From Isoetes taiwanensis (taxonomy: Eukaryota; Streptophyta; Lycopodiopsida; Isoetales; Isoetaceae): DNA of 64,000 bases. The stretch covers positions 21,500,089 to 21,564,088 of the forward strand of contig JAJEKV010000005.1 of assembly GCA_021234155.1 (NCBI GenBank), given 5' to 3'. Below, piece after piece: positions 11,979 to 23,924 of the stretch. Within the stretch, counting starts at the first letter, position 1, and every line of letters starts with the position of its first letter. The notes under the pieces are model-generated. The model saw only the letters and a program-made list of their open reading frames with translations. It was not told the DNA's origin and made no database searches. The translations under genes were made by a program, and so were the position numbers.

Positions 11979-12365
11979 CAATTTGGCACCTAATTTTTTT
12001 TTTTGAATTGAGCCTTTATTATCCAGAGAAAGTTACAGAGTACAATGGGGACTAATAACTCAGTGGAGAGAATGTCCACCAGAGCAAAACCACCCCACTC
12101 AAATACAACATCTAAACAATATGAAGAGCAAGCAAAAACTCATAAGTAAGTATGAATCTGAAGATAGTGCTTCCAAATACGGCTCTTCACCTCATTAGCA
12201 ATTGATGAGCACCTGAATGCTTTGACAATTTGTTGTTGGGCATCAAGAAGGACCTGTGCATCTGAACAAGCAAGACCTTTGAATATGAGAAGATTCCTTC
12301 TTTTCCAAATGGACCGTGATGATCCATGCGTAGTAGCCAAATGAAACCAATTTGGCACCTAATTT
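11979..12365 (-). mobile_element. 5'-truncated LINE 3' end with 18-bp target duplication (copy A)
   Basis: Both sides carry the identical 18-mer CAATTTGGCACCTAATTT (11,979-11,996 and 12,348-12,365). The insert between them (11,997-12,347) begins with a T-run, i.e. a poly(A) tail on the minus strand, and then reads on the minus strand into a C-terminal piece with IWKRRNLLIFKG. This is a motif of the post-RT tail of plant non-LTR retrotransposons. Only about 350 bp remain. The same insertion, at the same site, is in the duplicate at 49,099-49,481, so it predates the duplication. Confidence 0.85.
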
Positions 12366-13380
12366 GGCACTAGTGCACATACCATTAGATCTTTTATGCA
12401 ACGACTTGGATAATTTACTCTTCCACACTTATTTGAAGAAAAATTGTGCACTTTCTCTCTCTAGCATTTCTTTTAGAGAGAGAAGATGGTTTTAGACCAT
12501 GGAAATAGCCAAATTTGGTGGGATTTTTTGCTTTTTTCAAAGGTGGTGAACGTATGATGGGTGTGTGATGCATGTATGGTGTGTTTTGACTAGAAAAATG
12601 ACTCTTTGCCAACTAAGACTAGAGAAAGTGATGATGAGGCATGGAGATATGAGTTATGGAGCATGTATGGTGTTTGATGGATGGGATTGAGGTGGTAGGA
12701 TCATGTAAGAAGCCTTGGGAAATAGAACTCATGCCAAAATGCTTTGGAACTAGCCACATACCAAAGAATCTTGAGGGGTCTTCCAATTTCTAAACTCAGA
12801 TTCACTTGCTTGAATCTTATCCTCCTTGCTACACTTGCATGATATCCAATGAATGTCCTTCTCTTGGTTCTTCAACAAAGATGTCAACTTCTGATCTTCA
12901 AAGATGGAAGTCTCCAAACTTCTAGCTCATGCACATATATATTAGTCAAATGTTAGAGAAAATGTGCAAAATGTGTGCATTGCTCTTCCGTGCTCCCAAA
13001 ATGTGGCAGCACTGTGTCTCTCTCTTCCTTGCATGGTCTATTTCTAACAATGAGAACAATAAGCACATGAAATATGGATTGCGAGGTCGTTTTTGGCTAT
13101 TGGTGTAGTGTTGGCAACTTAGATGTGTGCTCTACCTTTGTTAAGTAATAGGATTCAGGTTCTCAAGATAGTTGAGTTGCGTGATGCTAGGCACAAATGG
13201 TGGAGCTACTTTTTCAGAATTTCAAACTAACAATTGAGGTGGTGCCTTGCCCTTTGGAGCAAACGTGTTTTTGATGGCAAACGCATTCTATATATATTTT
13301 TGTAATATATTACCATAAATGCACAAAAATAATGCATTTGTTGACCAGTCAAAGGCCAAAACCGACAGAATAGCATTTGT
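12366..13380. other. Intergenic region upstream of the ARM gene (copy A)
   Basis: No protein-coding feature was recognised. It has a TCTATATATATT stretch near 13,290 that could serve as a TATA box for the downstream gene, and a microsatellite-like CTCTCTCTCTAG. It is nearly identical to 49,482-50,500. Confidence 0.4.
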
Positions 13381-13470
13381 TGATTGATGGCTATGGTGAA
13401 GAAGCTCCGGCTGCCCATACTGTTGCCTCTTTGATTCCCGAGAACAAGAAAAGGAAGAAGAAAGGAAAAA

Positions 13471-14590
13471 ATGTTGAAGCCAAACCGCATCGGTGGAGAA
13501 GGAGGCGGTGCTGATATTGCAAATGCAAATAGCAAGCGCTTTTCAATATGTTATGTTTGGAAGAAATGGCTATGCCGCTGGAAGAAATGGCTCTGCCAGC
13601 CTGCCCATCAAACGCAGATTATTATTCAATCTCAACACACCAAATCTCATACCCATGCGCATGTTGCTGATGTTGAGATGAACAAAAAATCTGAGCTTCT
13701 AAATCTCTCCCTGTAAGTGAGATTTCATTTTCGTTTTCTTTTTTGAATTGGGTATTGTATTGGTAGCTTTTCTCATGCAGTTGCTCTTGATTTGAATAGA
13801 AACAAAAGACCCAATTCTGGCGAAAAGCGAGCATTCAGAAGCTTGTATGCATAGCAAGAGCATCTGACACGTCTTTGGCAATGCAAGAGGCCACCATGGC
13901 TCTGCTGGGCAGTATAGAAGCAAGCGAAGAGTTGATGATGCGGCAAGGGACACTGCAATTGCTGTTGAATATGTTCCAAAACGGCAGGACTGTAAGCTGC
14001 AGAAAATATGCAGCGAGAGCTCTGTATAATCTGGCGATCTGCGCCACAAATTTGAAGGCAATGCTGGAGACCCAATTGGTTGGAGCACTGGTAGATGCAA
14101 TAGACGATACACAGGTGTGCAAAAAGGCGCTGGAGTTGCTGGGCAGATTAGTCGAGGTACCGGAAGGGAGAGAGCAAGTGATACGAAAAAAAAAAGGACG
14201 GGGTTCTGAAAGTGTTGGAGGTGTTGGGGTGGTCCGACGAGCCCAAATGCCAGGAAAAGGCAGCCTTTGTGCTCATGGTTATGCTCCAAAACGACTGGGA
14301 TCTTCGACAGGCGCTTTCGCGGGCCGGGGCCGTGTCTGCGCTCTTGGAATTGGTCCTTCTGGGCTCCGAAATTGCTCAAAACAGAGCCTCCACAATTCTC
14401 CAATGGTTGCGGGAGGATAGACACCATTCTGCTTCTCCAGCGGAACGCCATCGCCGTGCTCCTGTTTTGGTTCATCCCACGATTGGCTCGCCTCCCACCA
14501 ACGCCAATTGGTTTCTAAAATGGTCCAGGAGAGCTTGCACCTCAATATGGAAAGAATCACCAGACGCGCCCGCTTGCCTTCTTTGGATTT
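13471..14590 (+). pseudogene. ARM-repeat protein gene, copy A (frameshifted)
   Basis: Near-identical to 50,592-51,746: a first exon, an intron with donor CCT|GTAAGTGAG, acceptor CTCATGCAG, then an armadillo-repeat exon (YAARALYNLA, ALVDAIDDTQVCKKALELL). Compared with the other copy it lost GA within GCGAGAGCATTC near 13,829 and has ten instead of six A's near 14,186. Both shift the frame. The last codons also diverge (about 14,415-14,455). As written it cannot make the full protein. The homopolymer change could be a sequencing error; the 2-base loss is less easily explained that way. Confidence 0.8.
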
Positions 14591-14639
14591 GAGCAGAAGT
14601 AGCAGCGGTAGCAGCTTTGTTTTTTGATTGCAATTCAAA

Positions 14640-15540
14640 GCTTCTTTTTGGAACATTCTTGTGTTTATGTCTCCAGTCAGAAACATGGTGTTGTATGTAA
14701 ATGTAAATGTATTGTTGTTGGTGAAGAACACGAAACACTAGTTTGCGTTTTGGTGTTAAATGCCCGTTGCAGTTCATTTATCTGTAAGCGCGACTGCTTT
14801 TATTTTGCACAGTAGCGTTTAACAGATATTTGAACGACTGGACAACCACCGCCTGCACCTGCAGCCGAATTAAACGTTATAAGAACCCGGTTGCGGTGCT
14901 AGAATTATTTCTAGCATGCAACATACCTTCTTCCAAGAAACTTTTTGAGCCTCCCGGAAAATCTCATTAGTAGGATACTTTAAGCTGGAAATTTGTATCG
15001 TCCTTATAGATTCTACACAAGAAACTTTTGAACCTCCCGGAAAATCTCATTAGACGGATATATTATATTACGCTCAAATTATCTCCCCGTTGGAAAATCA
15101 AAGACAGGTGGAACCCTTCTTATTTTCCCTTAAACTGAAGGGGTTTCAAACTTAGAGAACCGGAAGGGATTCCACTTCAACTTGAAAAACTGTATAGGTT
15201 TCCTCCTCAAGAAAAGAAAATCAGAAAATCGAATTTTTGGTGGCTCTAGTTGGAAAGTAATTAATTTGATGCATTTAATTCCCATTTGCTTTGGAAGAGC
15301 TTTTCTTGAAGCTTTTTTTCCGTTCTTAGCTTCCTTCCCTCTGACCGTGTGGCGATTTTGTCCCTAAACCATAAAAGCGGTAAGAATCAATCCAAATTTT
15401 TTGGATTTTTAAAAGTGATTTAGCAATTTCACATTCAGTGGGTAGGCTCTTGTCCAATTCAAAGCTTTGTTCTGCGGGTAAGACAATACTTGATTTATAC
15501 CAGAATTTGTAGTTTGGAATTGGATTCAATGTAACCGACA
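14640..15540. other. Gene-free region with a repeated Leu/Gly-poor motif pair (copy A)
   Basis: No gene. A short direct repeat lies at about 14,933-14,972 and 15,017-15,056 (CAAGAAACTTTTTGAGCCTCCCGGAAAATCTCATTAG and close variant). Same at 51,760-52,560. Confidence 0.4.
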
Positions 15541-15543
15541 TAT

Positions 15544-15960
15544 TTGAAAATGAAAAGTATATATCAAAAGCTAGTTTTGAGAAAAATCACTTTTAAGCCC
15601 ATGGCTACATTGATTCAAGCTACACGAATTAATGTAGGACTTAATTTAAAGAAAGGCTTGACTGTGATATGGAGCTGTCTTTTCATGGCGATAGAACTCA
15701 TGAGTAGTAAGAATCTGACTGACGGTTGCTTTGAGGTAATGGCAGAAGATAGGTAGGAAGAAAAGTGCTTGTTGGATATCGACACACAGCCGTCTGAAGT
15801 TCTACGGTGCTGGAAGCGGTGTGCTTTCGACTACCCAACTCCAGAGATCTATTACATACTTGACTATTGCGTAATTTTTATCTGAGGGCTTTCCATCCTT
15901 GTATAACTTTCTACGGTCATCGGTTGCCCCTCAACGGGCTGCCCCGACTGCTCTAATAAG
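15544..15960 (+). pseudogene. AGC-kinase N-lobe fragment, copy A (degraded)
   Basis: This corresponds to 52,690-53,040, where the glycine-loop (DMGTVFLA) and the VAIK-type lysine (VALKVINKK) can be read. Here only traces survive: GATATGGAGCTGTCTTTTC and GTTGCTTTGAGGTAATGG stand in for the loop and the lysine strand. Many of the differences fall around CTG/CAG-like triplets. Non-functional as written. Confidence 0.5.
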
Positions 15961-16370
15961 CACTTTGATCTAGACCTTTCTCCAAAATTTCTCAAAATTG
16001 GGCTGTGTGCTGGAAATGGATTAGGATTCCATTGGCAAAAAATCAGAATTTATTTTCGTACAAATGCATTAATTGCGAATTTATGAATGTCTTACACCGC
16101 AGTGCTCTACTTCAATTTGCCACGCCGGGAGGAGGACAGGCCCAAACTCCGGCCCGCCGCCTTCCCCTTTTGTTCGTATTCTCGCCTTTTTCTCGCCGTG
16201 TCCTGCGTATCGTGCACTGCCCCGCCCCCCAAAACGCAAAACCCTTCTAGAACCGGCAACCCACGTGGTTTACGCTTTGGAGGCCCCTCTCCTGTCGATC
16301 TCAAAGTGGACCTTGCGCCGCGGATTCTGACGTGGAGTGGGGGTGTTGACGCCGTAGCACGGACCCTAAA
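15950..16370 (+). repeat. Direct repeat, upstream unit
   Basis: It shares with 17,025-17,460 the series GCTCTAATA, GACCTTTCTCC-AAAATTTCT, GCTGGAAATGGATTAG, AAAAAATCAGAATTTATTTTCGTACAAATGCATTAATT, CACGTGGTTTACGCTTT and GGGGGTGTTGACG, about 1,075 bp apart. It could be a tandem duplication or the terminal repeats of a small LTR-type element. No primer-binding site was seen after the first unit. Confidence 0.6.
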
Positions 16371-17024
16371 AATCCCCTGAAGTCGCTGTTCTCGGACTTC
16401 CTCTCCCCAAGGCCATGGGGACTGGACGGCCACCTCCCTCCCCTCCGGAATCGCTGATTTGCCTCGCCAATGGACTCTAACGCCGACTTGCCCCCGGGAC
16501 CAAGTTCCGCGGGCCGACTAAAGACCACCCAAACACCTCCAAGAAGCCAAAGTAGCTCACTTCCATCCCACCTCTTTGTAGTCAATTGGCCCAGATGCGG
16601 ATGCTGATACCGCGGGAGGGCGTGAGGGTTTTTTGCAAACCGACCTTGAAACTTGCTCCCTAGGGTAATTTCGGGCCATTCGACGCATTTGGCAGGGTTA
16701 ATTTGCCATTCCATCTCCCCGTGCCCGAACGACAAGACGCTGCGTTTCTACAAGGTCACCTCTATCCATACGCTGTTTGACAAACCAACGAATCTTTTGG
16801 CCTTCCCAAAGAGGGGCCCCCCAACCGGAGGATCCAACGGTCGGATAGCTTTGCTCAGGTGGTCATTTAGCGTGCAGCCCCCGGGAGCGCTGCCAGAAGG
16901 GCTACCTCGGGAACTTTTTTGGATCCCGCCTCTTGGGTATGACTCTCCCCTCTTGTGAGGGATCCGCAAGTCCCGGGCCTCGCTTTGACTGGAGAAGGTC
17001 AACCACCGTTCCCCAATCCGCAAA
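16371..17024. other. GC-rich spacer between the two direct repeats
   Basis: No recognisable protein. Several overlapping short ORFs exist on both strands only because stops are rare in GC-rich DNA. If the flanking repeats are LTRs this would be a 650-bp internal region without coding capacity. Confidence 0.4.
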
Positions 17025-17460
17025 GGCCCGACCGCTCTAATGCTAACCCTTTGACCTAGGACCTTCTCCGAAAATTTCTGAAAATTACCGCGGTGCTGGA
17101 AATGGATTAGATTCCAGCTGGCAAAAAATCAGAATTTATTTTCGTACAATGCATTAATTGGTGAATTTATGAATGTCTTGCCACACGCAAAGCGCCCCCG
17201 ACTTTACTTGCCACATCGGAGGAGGACAGCTCCAAACTCGGCGCTCGCCAGTTCCTTCTTGTTCGTGATTCGGTCGCAGCCTGTCCTGTGTCCCAGCAAT
17301 GCAAGTCTCGCCCCCAAAACGCAAACCCTAGGAACCCTGCAACCCATGTGGTTTACGCTTTTGGAGGCCCTCTCCTGGATTCTGTCGAGTGTTGGACGCC
17401 AAAGGGACTTTGCTCGCGGACTTGACGGGAGGGGGGGTGTTGACGTAAATCACGCCACTC
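17025..17460 (+). repeat. Direct repeat, downstream unit
   Basis: Partner of 15,950-16,370 with scattered indels and substitutions; it ends at GGGGGGGTGTTGACG. Confidence 0.6.
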
Positions 17461-17569
17461 ATGTTAACCCAACTAAGAAATGAGTTTTAAACGCCGCCGT
17501 AACGCCGAGATGCGACGCCAATACAGTCGATGCTAACGCTATTTGTTATAGCGACGCTGCTTAAACTAT

Positions 17570-18010
17570 TTTTATTTTGTTGTGTACATGTTTGATACTG
17601 GGGCATGTTTGAGCCTAGACAATGCTTGAGCCTAAGAGGCTTGTTTGAACCTAGGTAGCATGTTCGACCCTAAGGGAAATGCAACGCCTACACGTTCAAC
17701 ATCTGTAGGCTCCTCATGGTTCACTCTATGTATTTGGACTTGTTCACCCTACAAAATACCATTATTATTATCCGCTTGAAAGGTAGAGCAGTTGATCCAC
17801 AAATGTAAAAGCTAGTGGATAGCATCAAATTAAGCAATGATCAGGTTAACTTGGTGGTGGCACTGGTTTAAGGTTAGAGAAAATCGGAAGTAACTAAGAT
17901 ACCATTGAAGACTCTTTGCATGTTCTAGTCTAGAGGCAATGCTTGAGCCTATGTGGCTTCTTTGAGCCCATGTTCCAGCCGCTTTTTTATTCCTCCCCAT
18001 ATAATGTATA
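17570..18010. repeat. Degenerate repeats of a CATGTTTGAGCCTAG-like word
   Basis: Words such as CATGTTTGAGCCTAGACAATG, GCTTGAGCCTAAGAGGCTT, TTGTTTGAACCTAGG, AATGCTTGAGCCTATG and CTTTGAGCCCATG recur at about 17,604-17,670 and 17,925-17,975. No gene is seen. A G11 run follows at about 18,018. Confidence 0.4.
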
Positions 18011-18199
18011 CCAAAAGGGGGGGGGGGAAAAAAAGAATTGAATTGAATGGGTTTTTATTGCACACTAAGACCAATAGACATAGCCTATCGAAGGATTGCA
18101 ATCGAGGATGTGCATAATATTTGACATATAGAATTTAATGATCGCCTCCTCTAGGTGCTAACTAGGAGTCGCCATTGTTAGCATTGCCAACATTTGTAT

Positions 18200-21100
18200 T
18201 AAAATGCCCAAGTACATCTCAGATTTCGTGGAATTGCTCTCGGTGTAAGATGCCGCATGAGAGCCTGGTGGTCCAACCTCTTGATGCTCATTTTCCCAAG
18301 TGAGTTTGAATGCCTTGATCCGCCAGAGGGCTCTTCAGACGTTATTGACTCCTCTAGCACAACACCTTGGAATATTGGGCCCCTGTAGTTTGTATGATAA
18401 ACCACCATGTTGGGTCTTGTCGACGCAGAAAGAAAAAAAAATCTGGTCAAAGAAGTCGGACGGAGATTGATATTGATGGTCTAAATTTTGAAGTGGATAT
18501 GTGTGTGTGTACTGCTCACGCTTGTCCGAAGGACAAGCCGCCTCACTACTGTGGTACATCTTGCTAGAGTTGACAAAATAAAAAAGCCACTTGTTCTATC
18601 ATACTTTATCCGTAGGCCCGCCCCCTTAATTGAAGGTCAAACCAATCGACATCGAATATGAAGGTCTTAAAATTGCCACCAACATCCACCTCCATTATAG
18701 TCTTTAACCTCCTAACCCAATCACGTGGCTTCCCCGACGACGATTACGACGGCAACACTTGATTGAAACTCCATCGTGAATGATGCCATGACTCCGCAGC
18801 CACAAGTCTTCCTGTATGTCAAGAGAACTCACACGATAGTGGGTCCCATGCCACCATATCGAGGAGTAAGATATATACCGCCAAAAGCACCATTAATGTC
18901 AATAGATACAATAACATCAAAAGAAAATACTCGATTTCACATCAACATAATTTGTTGCAACTACCTTTTTCATGACACCTTGTGCGTATGCCCATTCCAG
19001 AAGTCGTAATATACTCCCCTTGTGATATGCATCTGGCCAAAGCCTCAGAGTACCCATTCTCTTTCCATCTTGTCCCAAGCAAGGGTTCATATCCATCGTG
19101 GTACGGGGCTCGCCTATTATGTCGCTCCATTCATGCCTCTTTCTCTTCCATTTCTTCCTTTATGCTCTCATAACGAAAGCAATCCATTTTGCCATTGGTG
19201 CCGAATTGTAAAGAAGAAATTGATTAACCTTAATGATCATATCAGCGGAAATGACTTCTCAGATACCATTGCCTTCCGCCACTACCCCCACAATCTTTCG
19301 CCCCTTCATCACTCCATAAGTTTAGGTGCATCCGATGTACGGCATGGAAATATATTCTCGCCATATAGAAAAGTGACTCTTTCGCAAGCCATCCTCCCTC
19401 GCCATACTACCTTTCGTGACGTGCCTTTTTGACGCACCATATCCTTCAATACCTTCATAAACCTTTCCAAGAAAAAACATCCATCCGCATGTACGCCTCC
19501 ATGAAGCTCCACTTCCTCAATAAGATGTACCAAAAGATGGGTTTGATCACAAGAAAGCTCAGAGGGAAACTCCTTCTCCAACAAGCAACATGCCTCGCCA
19601 TTTTCACTTTCATCTCTTCAATTTCGTTTTCTAAGATAGTTTTTTTACACATCCACCTATGAGGTCCAAAACAAAAAACTTAGCCACAAATAAAATAGAC
19701 TGGGACCACTAAATCAACATGGGTAACAACCTTATGACCTTTGATAGGGCACTTATTGCCTCCAATGGTCCCTTGTCTAAAACTCCCCTAAAGGTCAGGG
19801 GCATGAAGAACTGCATGATCCAAACACCAAATATAAGTTATGGGTTACATTTTATAGTAGTGCATATATATGTGGACTTCAATTGCTTACATGCAAGAAC
19901 TTATGCCACCATGGACTTTAAACCAGCCAGCTCCCCACTACTTGTGAATGCGGTTCGCAATGATTGCATGTAACCAGTTGGTGTTCTAAGGGCCCTTAAA
20001 TCATCATAAATAGGTCGATGGTCAGACCTAGCAATAACCCATTTTGCCGGAGGAAGTGGTTGCCCTTCACCTGGATCCATGCCTCTTTTTCTTTGTATTT
20101 TTACCTTAAGGTCCATCCCCGCATTTGTTGTGTCTTTTTGACCAAATACATGCTTCCATAAAGAGTTTCCCACGCTCTTGAAGATATGCATCGGGTCTAA
20201 AAAGGTGTTGAATCAATAGGTCGGTCCAATATGGTAGTCTATAAAAACAGACTTCCTTTTCATATTGGCAAAGAAAGACTTCCTCCTCCTCCGCGCTTCC
20301 TCGCCACCATCAGATAATTCCTCATCCTCATCGCCTAGGTCGGGGTAGCCATTCCATTACCTCCTCAGTCAAAGTGTGCCCCCTACGGATTTCCCTTTTG
20401 GATTTTTCCCCCTCTTCCTTCTTATCCCAACGCCACCCCATTCTCAGATGGTAATTCTCGCTTTGGTGGTTCTCAGATAGTCTACAAAGTACATCGGGAA
20501 TTGTGCACGCCGCTTCAAGGGGTGCGGAGATGCAAATACTTCCTAAAACCCTCAGATACTACTTTCTTCAGATGCTTAGAGTGACGGTGCATGCAACTTT
20601 TCCCCACATATCATGCAAGGGAAGTGCCCCGATGTCTTAAACCCGTAACACTCTAAGAAACCCGTGAAAGTCATGCATAGTCCACAATAGTATACCTCTA
20701 AGATTAAAAACGCCATTTTTATGGGCATCGAGACTGAATAATTGTGGTTCCACAAAGGGAGTAACTCATCCACAATTATTCTTAGGTACACATCTAAATT
20801 ACTTGGTTTTTCTTCCCGTGTATCAATAAAGTCATCATAATGTGCCCACTCTTCATCAACAACCATGGGGGTATGTTGTAGTTCACTATCATCACCGGGC
20901 CATGTAGACCATGCAAATGATTGTGTACCATATGGGTTTACGCCATCGGGGGCCAGGCCCAAACGCACGCTACGCGGTTCTTTTTTTTCCAAAGTCGTGC
21001 CATGTCGCATCGACATGCTTCCAAGCCGCGACTGCCGCCGGACTCGTGATCACATCATCACTAGATGCATGTGTAGCCGCGGAAGTCCATTAGGCTAGCC

Positions 21101-22900
21101 AATGTCTTGCAACGGAACATCAACTTTAACCTATAGAATAAATTATAGGCAACATATAAGTACCGAAAATAAGTGAATTTACAACTATTTGTAAGAAGTG
21201 GTGATGCATATACCTTGGGATTATTGGAAAGTGTCGAATAACCTTCTCGAGGTACCGCTTTTTCCCTTTTAGGTCATTCCCTCAGATCTCTGTTCATTAC
21301 ATACAGACAATGAGTGGACTTCTCATGCTCTAGGGGATAGAAGATCATACAATCATTTGGACATGCATGTATGACTTTATAACCAAGGCCGGCCGCTTGA
21401 ATCATTTTCTTAACTTGAGATCCGCTTTCAGAGGCATATTGTTCTTCTCTCGAAGGATCTTCGCAATAACCCGCCAAGATCTAAGAGTGGTAAGATAAAA
21501 GATGGAGATGGTGGTAAGATAGAAAGACTTGATAAGTATGTCACCCTCAATAGAGCGTAGACACTTGCATTGCTCCACTTGAACTTGGTTTGGAGATTGA
21601 GAATTAAGGTGCACGCCGACAAACGAGAGGTTCGAGACGCAGAAATAACCGCTTTCGCTTCGATAACAATAGGGTCATCGCAAGTAAGATGACCAATCCC
21701 TAAGGGTATCCCACATCTTCTACCATATCCTCTCCACCACCATCCTCTACATCATCTAAATCAATATCGTAATTTTGAAGAGCTGCAACATATCGAAAGC
21801 ATCGGCCGTCACTAAAGACTTCGCTTTCGGGTTCGGCCAATAGTTTCATCCTCTTCATATTGATCGTATGCAATATCTTCATATTGGTGCGCCTCGCTTG
21901 AAATTAATGACGATAGGTTTCCTTTGCTCGTAACTTAGAACTAATGGATCGGGATGGAGACCGCCTCAATGAGTTCATTAACTGTGAGTAACGATAACCA
22001 TCATGTCAAATAATGTAATAAGTATAAAATACATACAACCATTTGTATAGACTCAATTAATGACAAAAAACATATTAAAAAAAAAAAAAACCTCTTTATT
22101 CCTTTTTTAGTACAACAATACTATTGTTCCATCTCAAATGGGAGAGGTCTATCATAGCCATAGTTGATGAATAACTCATCTCCAATGTTTATGCTTTTAA
22201 TAGCACACACCATGATATATCCGCTTTTATGTGATCTTGTAAAAAATCTTCCTCCCTCCTTGACACTCTAAAAATTCACAATTGCATCGCCACGGTTGTC
22301 AATAGAACTGTTGATGAACCCTGCAATATTGCCATGAACCCCCGGGCCACCATCAATAAACTTCAACTCCTCATCACATGCCCCCACAGCCTATCGACGC
22401 AAAGATTGGAATTCATTCCATAAATCCTCATACGCCAAGCATATTTAGTCAAAGTTTGCCAAGTTTTCCAATCGCATTCGGACCCGCGATATGGCATTAA
22501 TGGAATGTGGGTATCTCGCCCCACTTCTATACGCTGCGTCGAGATAAGGTCAATCCAGCTTTCTCGACAAATGCGTTCAAGATAATGATGTATCTTCTTC
22601 CCCAATAAGCAAATTCTTGATCCATAGGGATAGGTGCCCATCGGCCACAAGCCAAATGTCTTGGCGGTGCCTAACAAAGGGTCGGACTAATCTTTGCAAT
22701 TTTTCAGAATTTCACGCTGGGCAAAGTGAGGCCAAGCGCTCTTGGGAAATGTGCCACACATGCAATGTTCTCATGATTGTAGCCCTTCGTGTTCTTTTCA
22801 CGCTAGGGGAACACTCGGGCCGCTGAGCCGCACCCATCCACATTATTGATGAATCGGTTACCGCTTCAGCCATATGCCTCTATGGACAACATTAAACCAA
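18200..22900 (-). pseudogene. CACTA (En/Spm, Tnp2-type) transposase, decayed
   Basis: Reading the minus strand from high to low coordinates gives pieces in canonical Tnp2 order. LGYKVIHACPNDCMIF (21,274-21,477) is the HxC-x3-DC region. SVRLGLAPDGVNPYG followed by STWP and SNLDVYLRIIVDELLPLW and CMICGEKLHA (20,576-21,016) is the transposase core. MHIFKSVGNSLWKHVFG, KWVIARSD and LRTPTGYMQSLRTAF with GELAGLKS (19,901-20,191) follow. LLVHLIEEVELHGGVHADG with FMKVLKDMVRQKG (19,309-19,584) is DUF4218-like. A short DUF4216-like tail lies near 18,340-18,450 (FFLSAST-PNMVVYHTNYRG). The frame changes several times, so the gene is broken or badly sequenced. Exons upstream of 21,500 (e.g. 21,700-21,882, 22,363-22,677) are open but not recognised. 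Confidence 0.82.
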
Positions 22901-23250
22901 AATCCACATCTAGTTTGAGGAGACATCAGCATCATCTACCTACATATTTAGATATCATAAACATCTTGAATATATACTTAAACCGGGAGAGAGATACTCT
23001 AAAAAAAAAAAACAAATAATAATTGTATACCAACCTCGATATCCATGACGAAAGCATCGATCCGGTGGGTTGTTCAAATGTACCAAATCTTATCGATGGT
23101 CTTCAACAACCGCTCTAAGTCGCTCTTCAAAGCCCCATACATCTTTTACAATCGCAAACTATTTTGTCCCTCCGCCAATTACAAAAGGTAAGTACTATAT
23201 ATCGCATAATAGTTTGAACGCCGGGTGGATAGATACAATATATGGTAGTA
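22901..23250. other. Gene-free stretch upstream of the CACTA transposase
   Basis: Contains A-runs (about 23,000) and an open minus-strand piece (about 23,060-23,170, MYGALKSDLERLLKTIDKIW-like) that I do not recognise. It may be part of the same decayed element. Confidence 0.3.
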
Positions 23251-23297
23251 TAAACCCTAAACCCTAAACCCTAAACCCTAAACCCTAAATCCTAAAT
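23251..23297 (+). repeat. Interstitial telomeric array (CCCTAAA)n
   Basis: Five perfect AAACCCT units are followed by one AAATCCT variant and AAAT. This is the Arabidopsis-type plant telomere repeat, internal to the CACTA-rich region. Confidence 0.95.
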
Positions 23298-23299
23298 GG

Positions 23300-23600
23300 A
23301 CAGAATTGGGTCTCGGACATCTAGTCCTCTCCACTCAAGGTGAAGCCACCATGCCCTTTCCCGAAAGTAATAACCCTTTTTATATAAGTTTCAATTTCAA
23401 TAAAGATCTTTTTGGAGACGCCGCTAGCCCCGATACATAGAGTCCCTCCACTCAAGGTGAAGTCCACATATGACCTTGACTACGCCGACACCTCAATTTT
23501 GTAATCTACATTGTACTTAGTAAGGTATGAAGGTGAGTTTGGGCCCCGCACATCCGGGTCCCTTCCACTCAAGGTGGAGGCGACCGTGTCCTTGACCAAA
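23300..23600 (+). repeat. Three diverged 115-120-bp tandem units next to the telomeric array
   Basis: CCACTCAAGGTGAAGCCACCATG, CCACTCAAGGTGAAGTCCACATATG and CCACTCAAGGTGGAGGCGACCGTG start at about 23,333, 23,448 and 23,568. Each is preceded by a CGGACATCTAG-TCC-like or CACATCCGGGTCC-like segment. No protein is supported. Confidence 0.6.
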
Positions 23601-23924
23601 AACACCTTTTTTTTTTTACTACTCGCAGATACGCCCCTCTCCTAGTTTATATATGTCTAGGCTACTAAATACAAGAATCAAGAACTTACATGTGACTGCT
23701 CCGCGATATATCCTCTCCCTCGGTGGTAAGACAAAGATCAACTGCCTCCCCGCCATCTCCAAAGGCCGATCATGCCGATGACCATGGTGATCCATGTAGG
23801 GCAAAGAACAAGTATAAGATATGGTTAAAAAGAAGAACACCAAAGGCGCTTAGGGTCGGAAGAGGAGTTTTAAAGAAAATAACAATGAAGGCCGAAAAAA
23901 AGTTGTTTATATAGAAATCTTTAA

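Larger units (their letters stand above)
1..15930 (+). repeat. Segmental duplication, copy A
   Basis: This stretch aligns base for base, with small gaps, to about 37,235-53,050 in the same orientation. Landmarks keep a nearly constant offset: LTR end 2,411 versus 39,601; left TIR 4,665 versus 41,807; LINE target duplication 11,979 versus 49,099; ARM exon 2 versus 50,902. The left edge lies outside the window. The right edge is near 15,930, where copy B runs into a LINE. It includes transposons with shared insertion points, so the whole block was duplicated after those insertions. Boundaries are by eye. Confidence 0.93.

Noticed and set aside
13699-14475. Long minus-strand open frame (258 codons) opposite the ARM gene
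   Set aside because: It is the antisense shadow of the ARM coding strand; no domain, and the same occurs in copy B (50,743-51,234).
16005-17023. Multiple overlapping open frames around 16-17 kb
   Set aside because: All are short, on both strands, without motifs, inside the direct-repeat pair.
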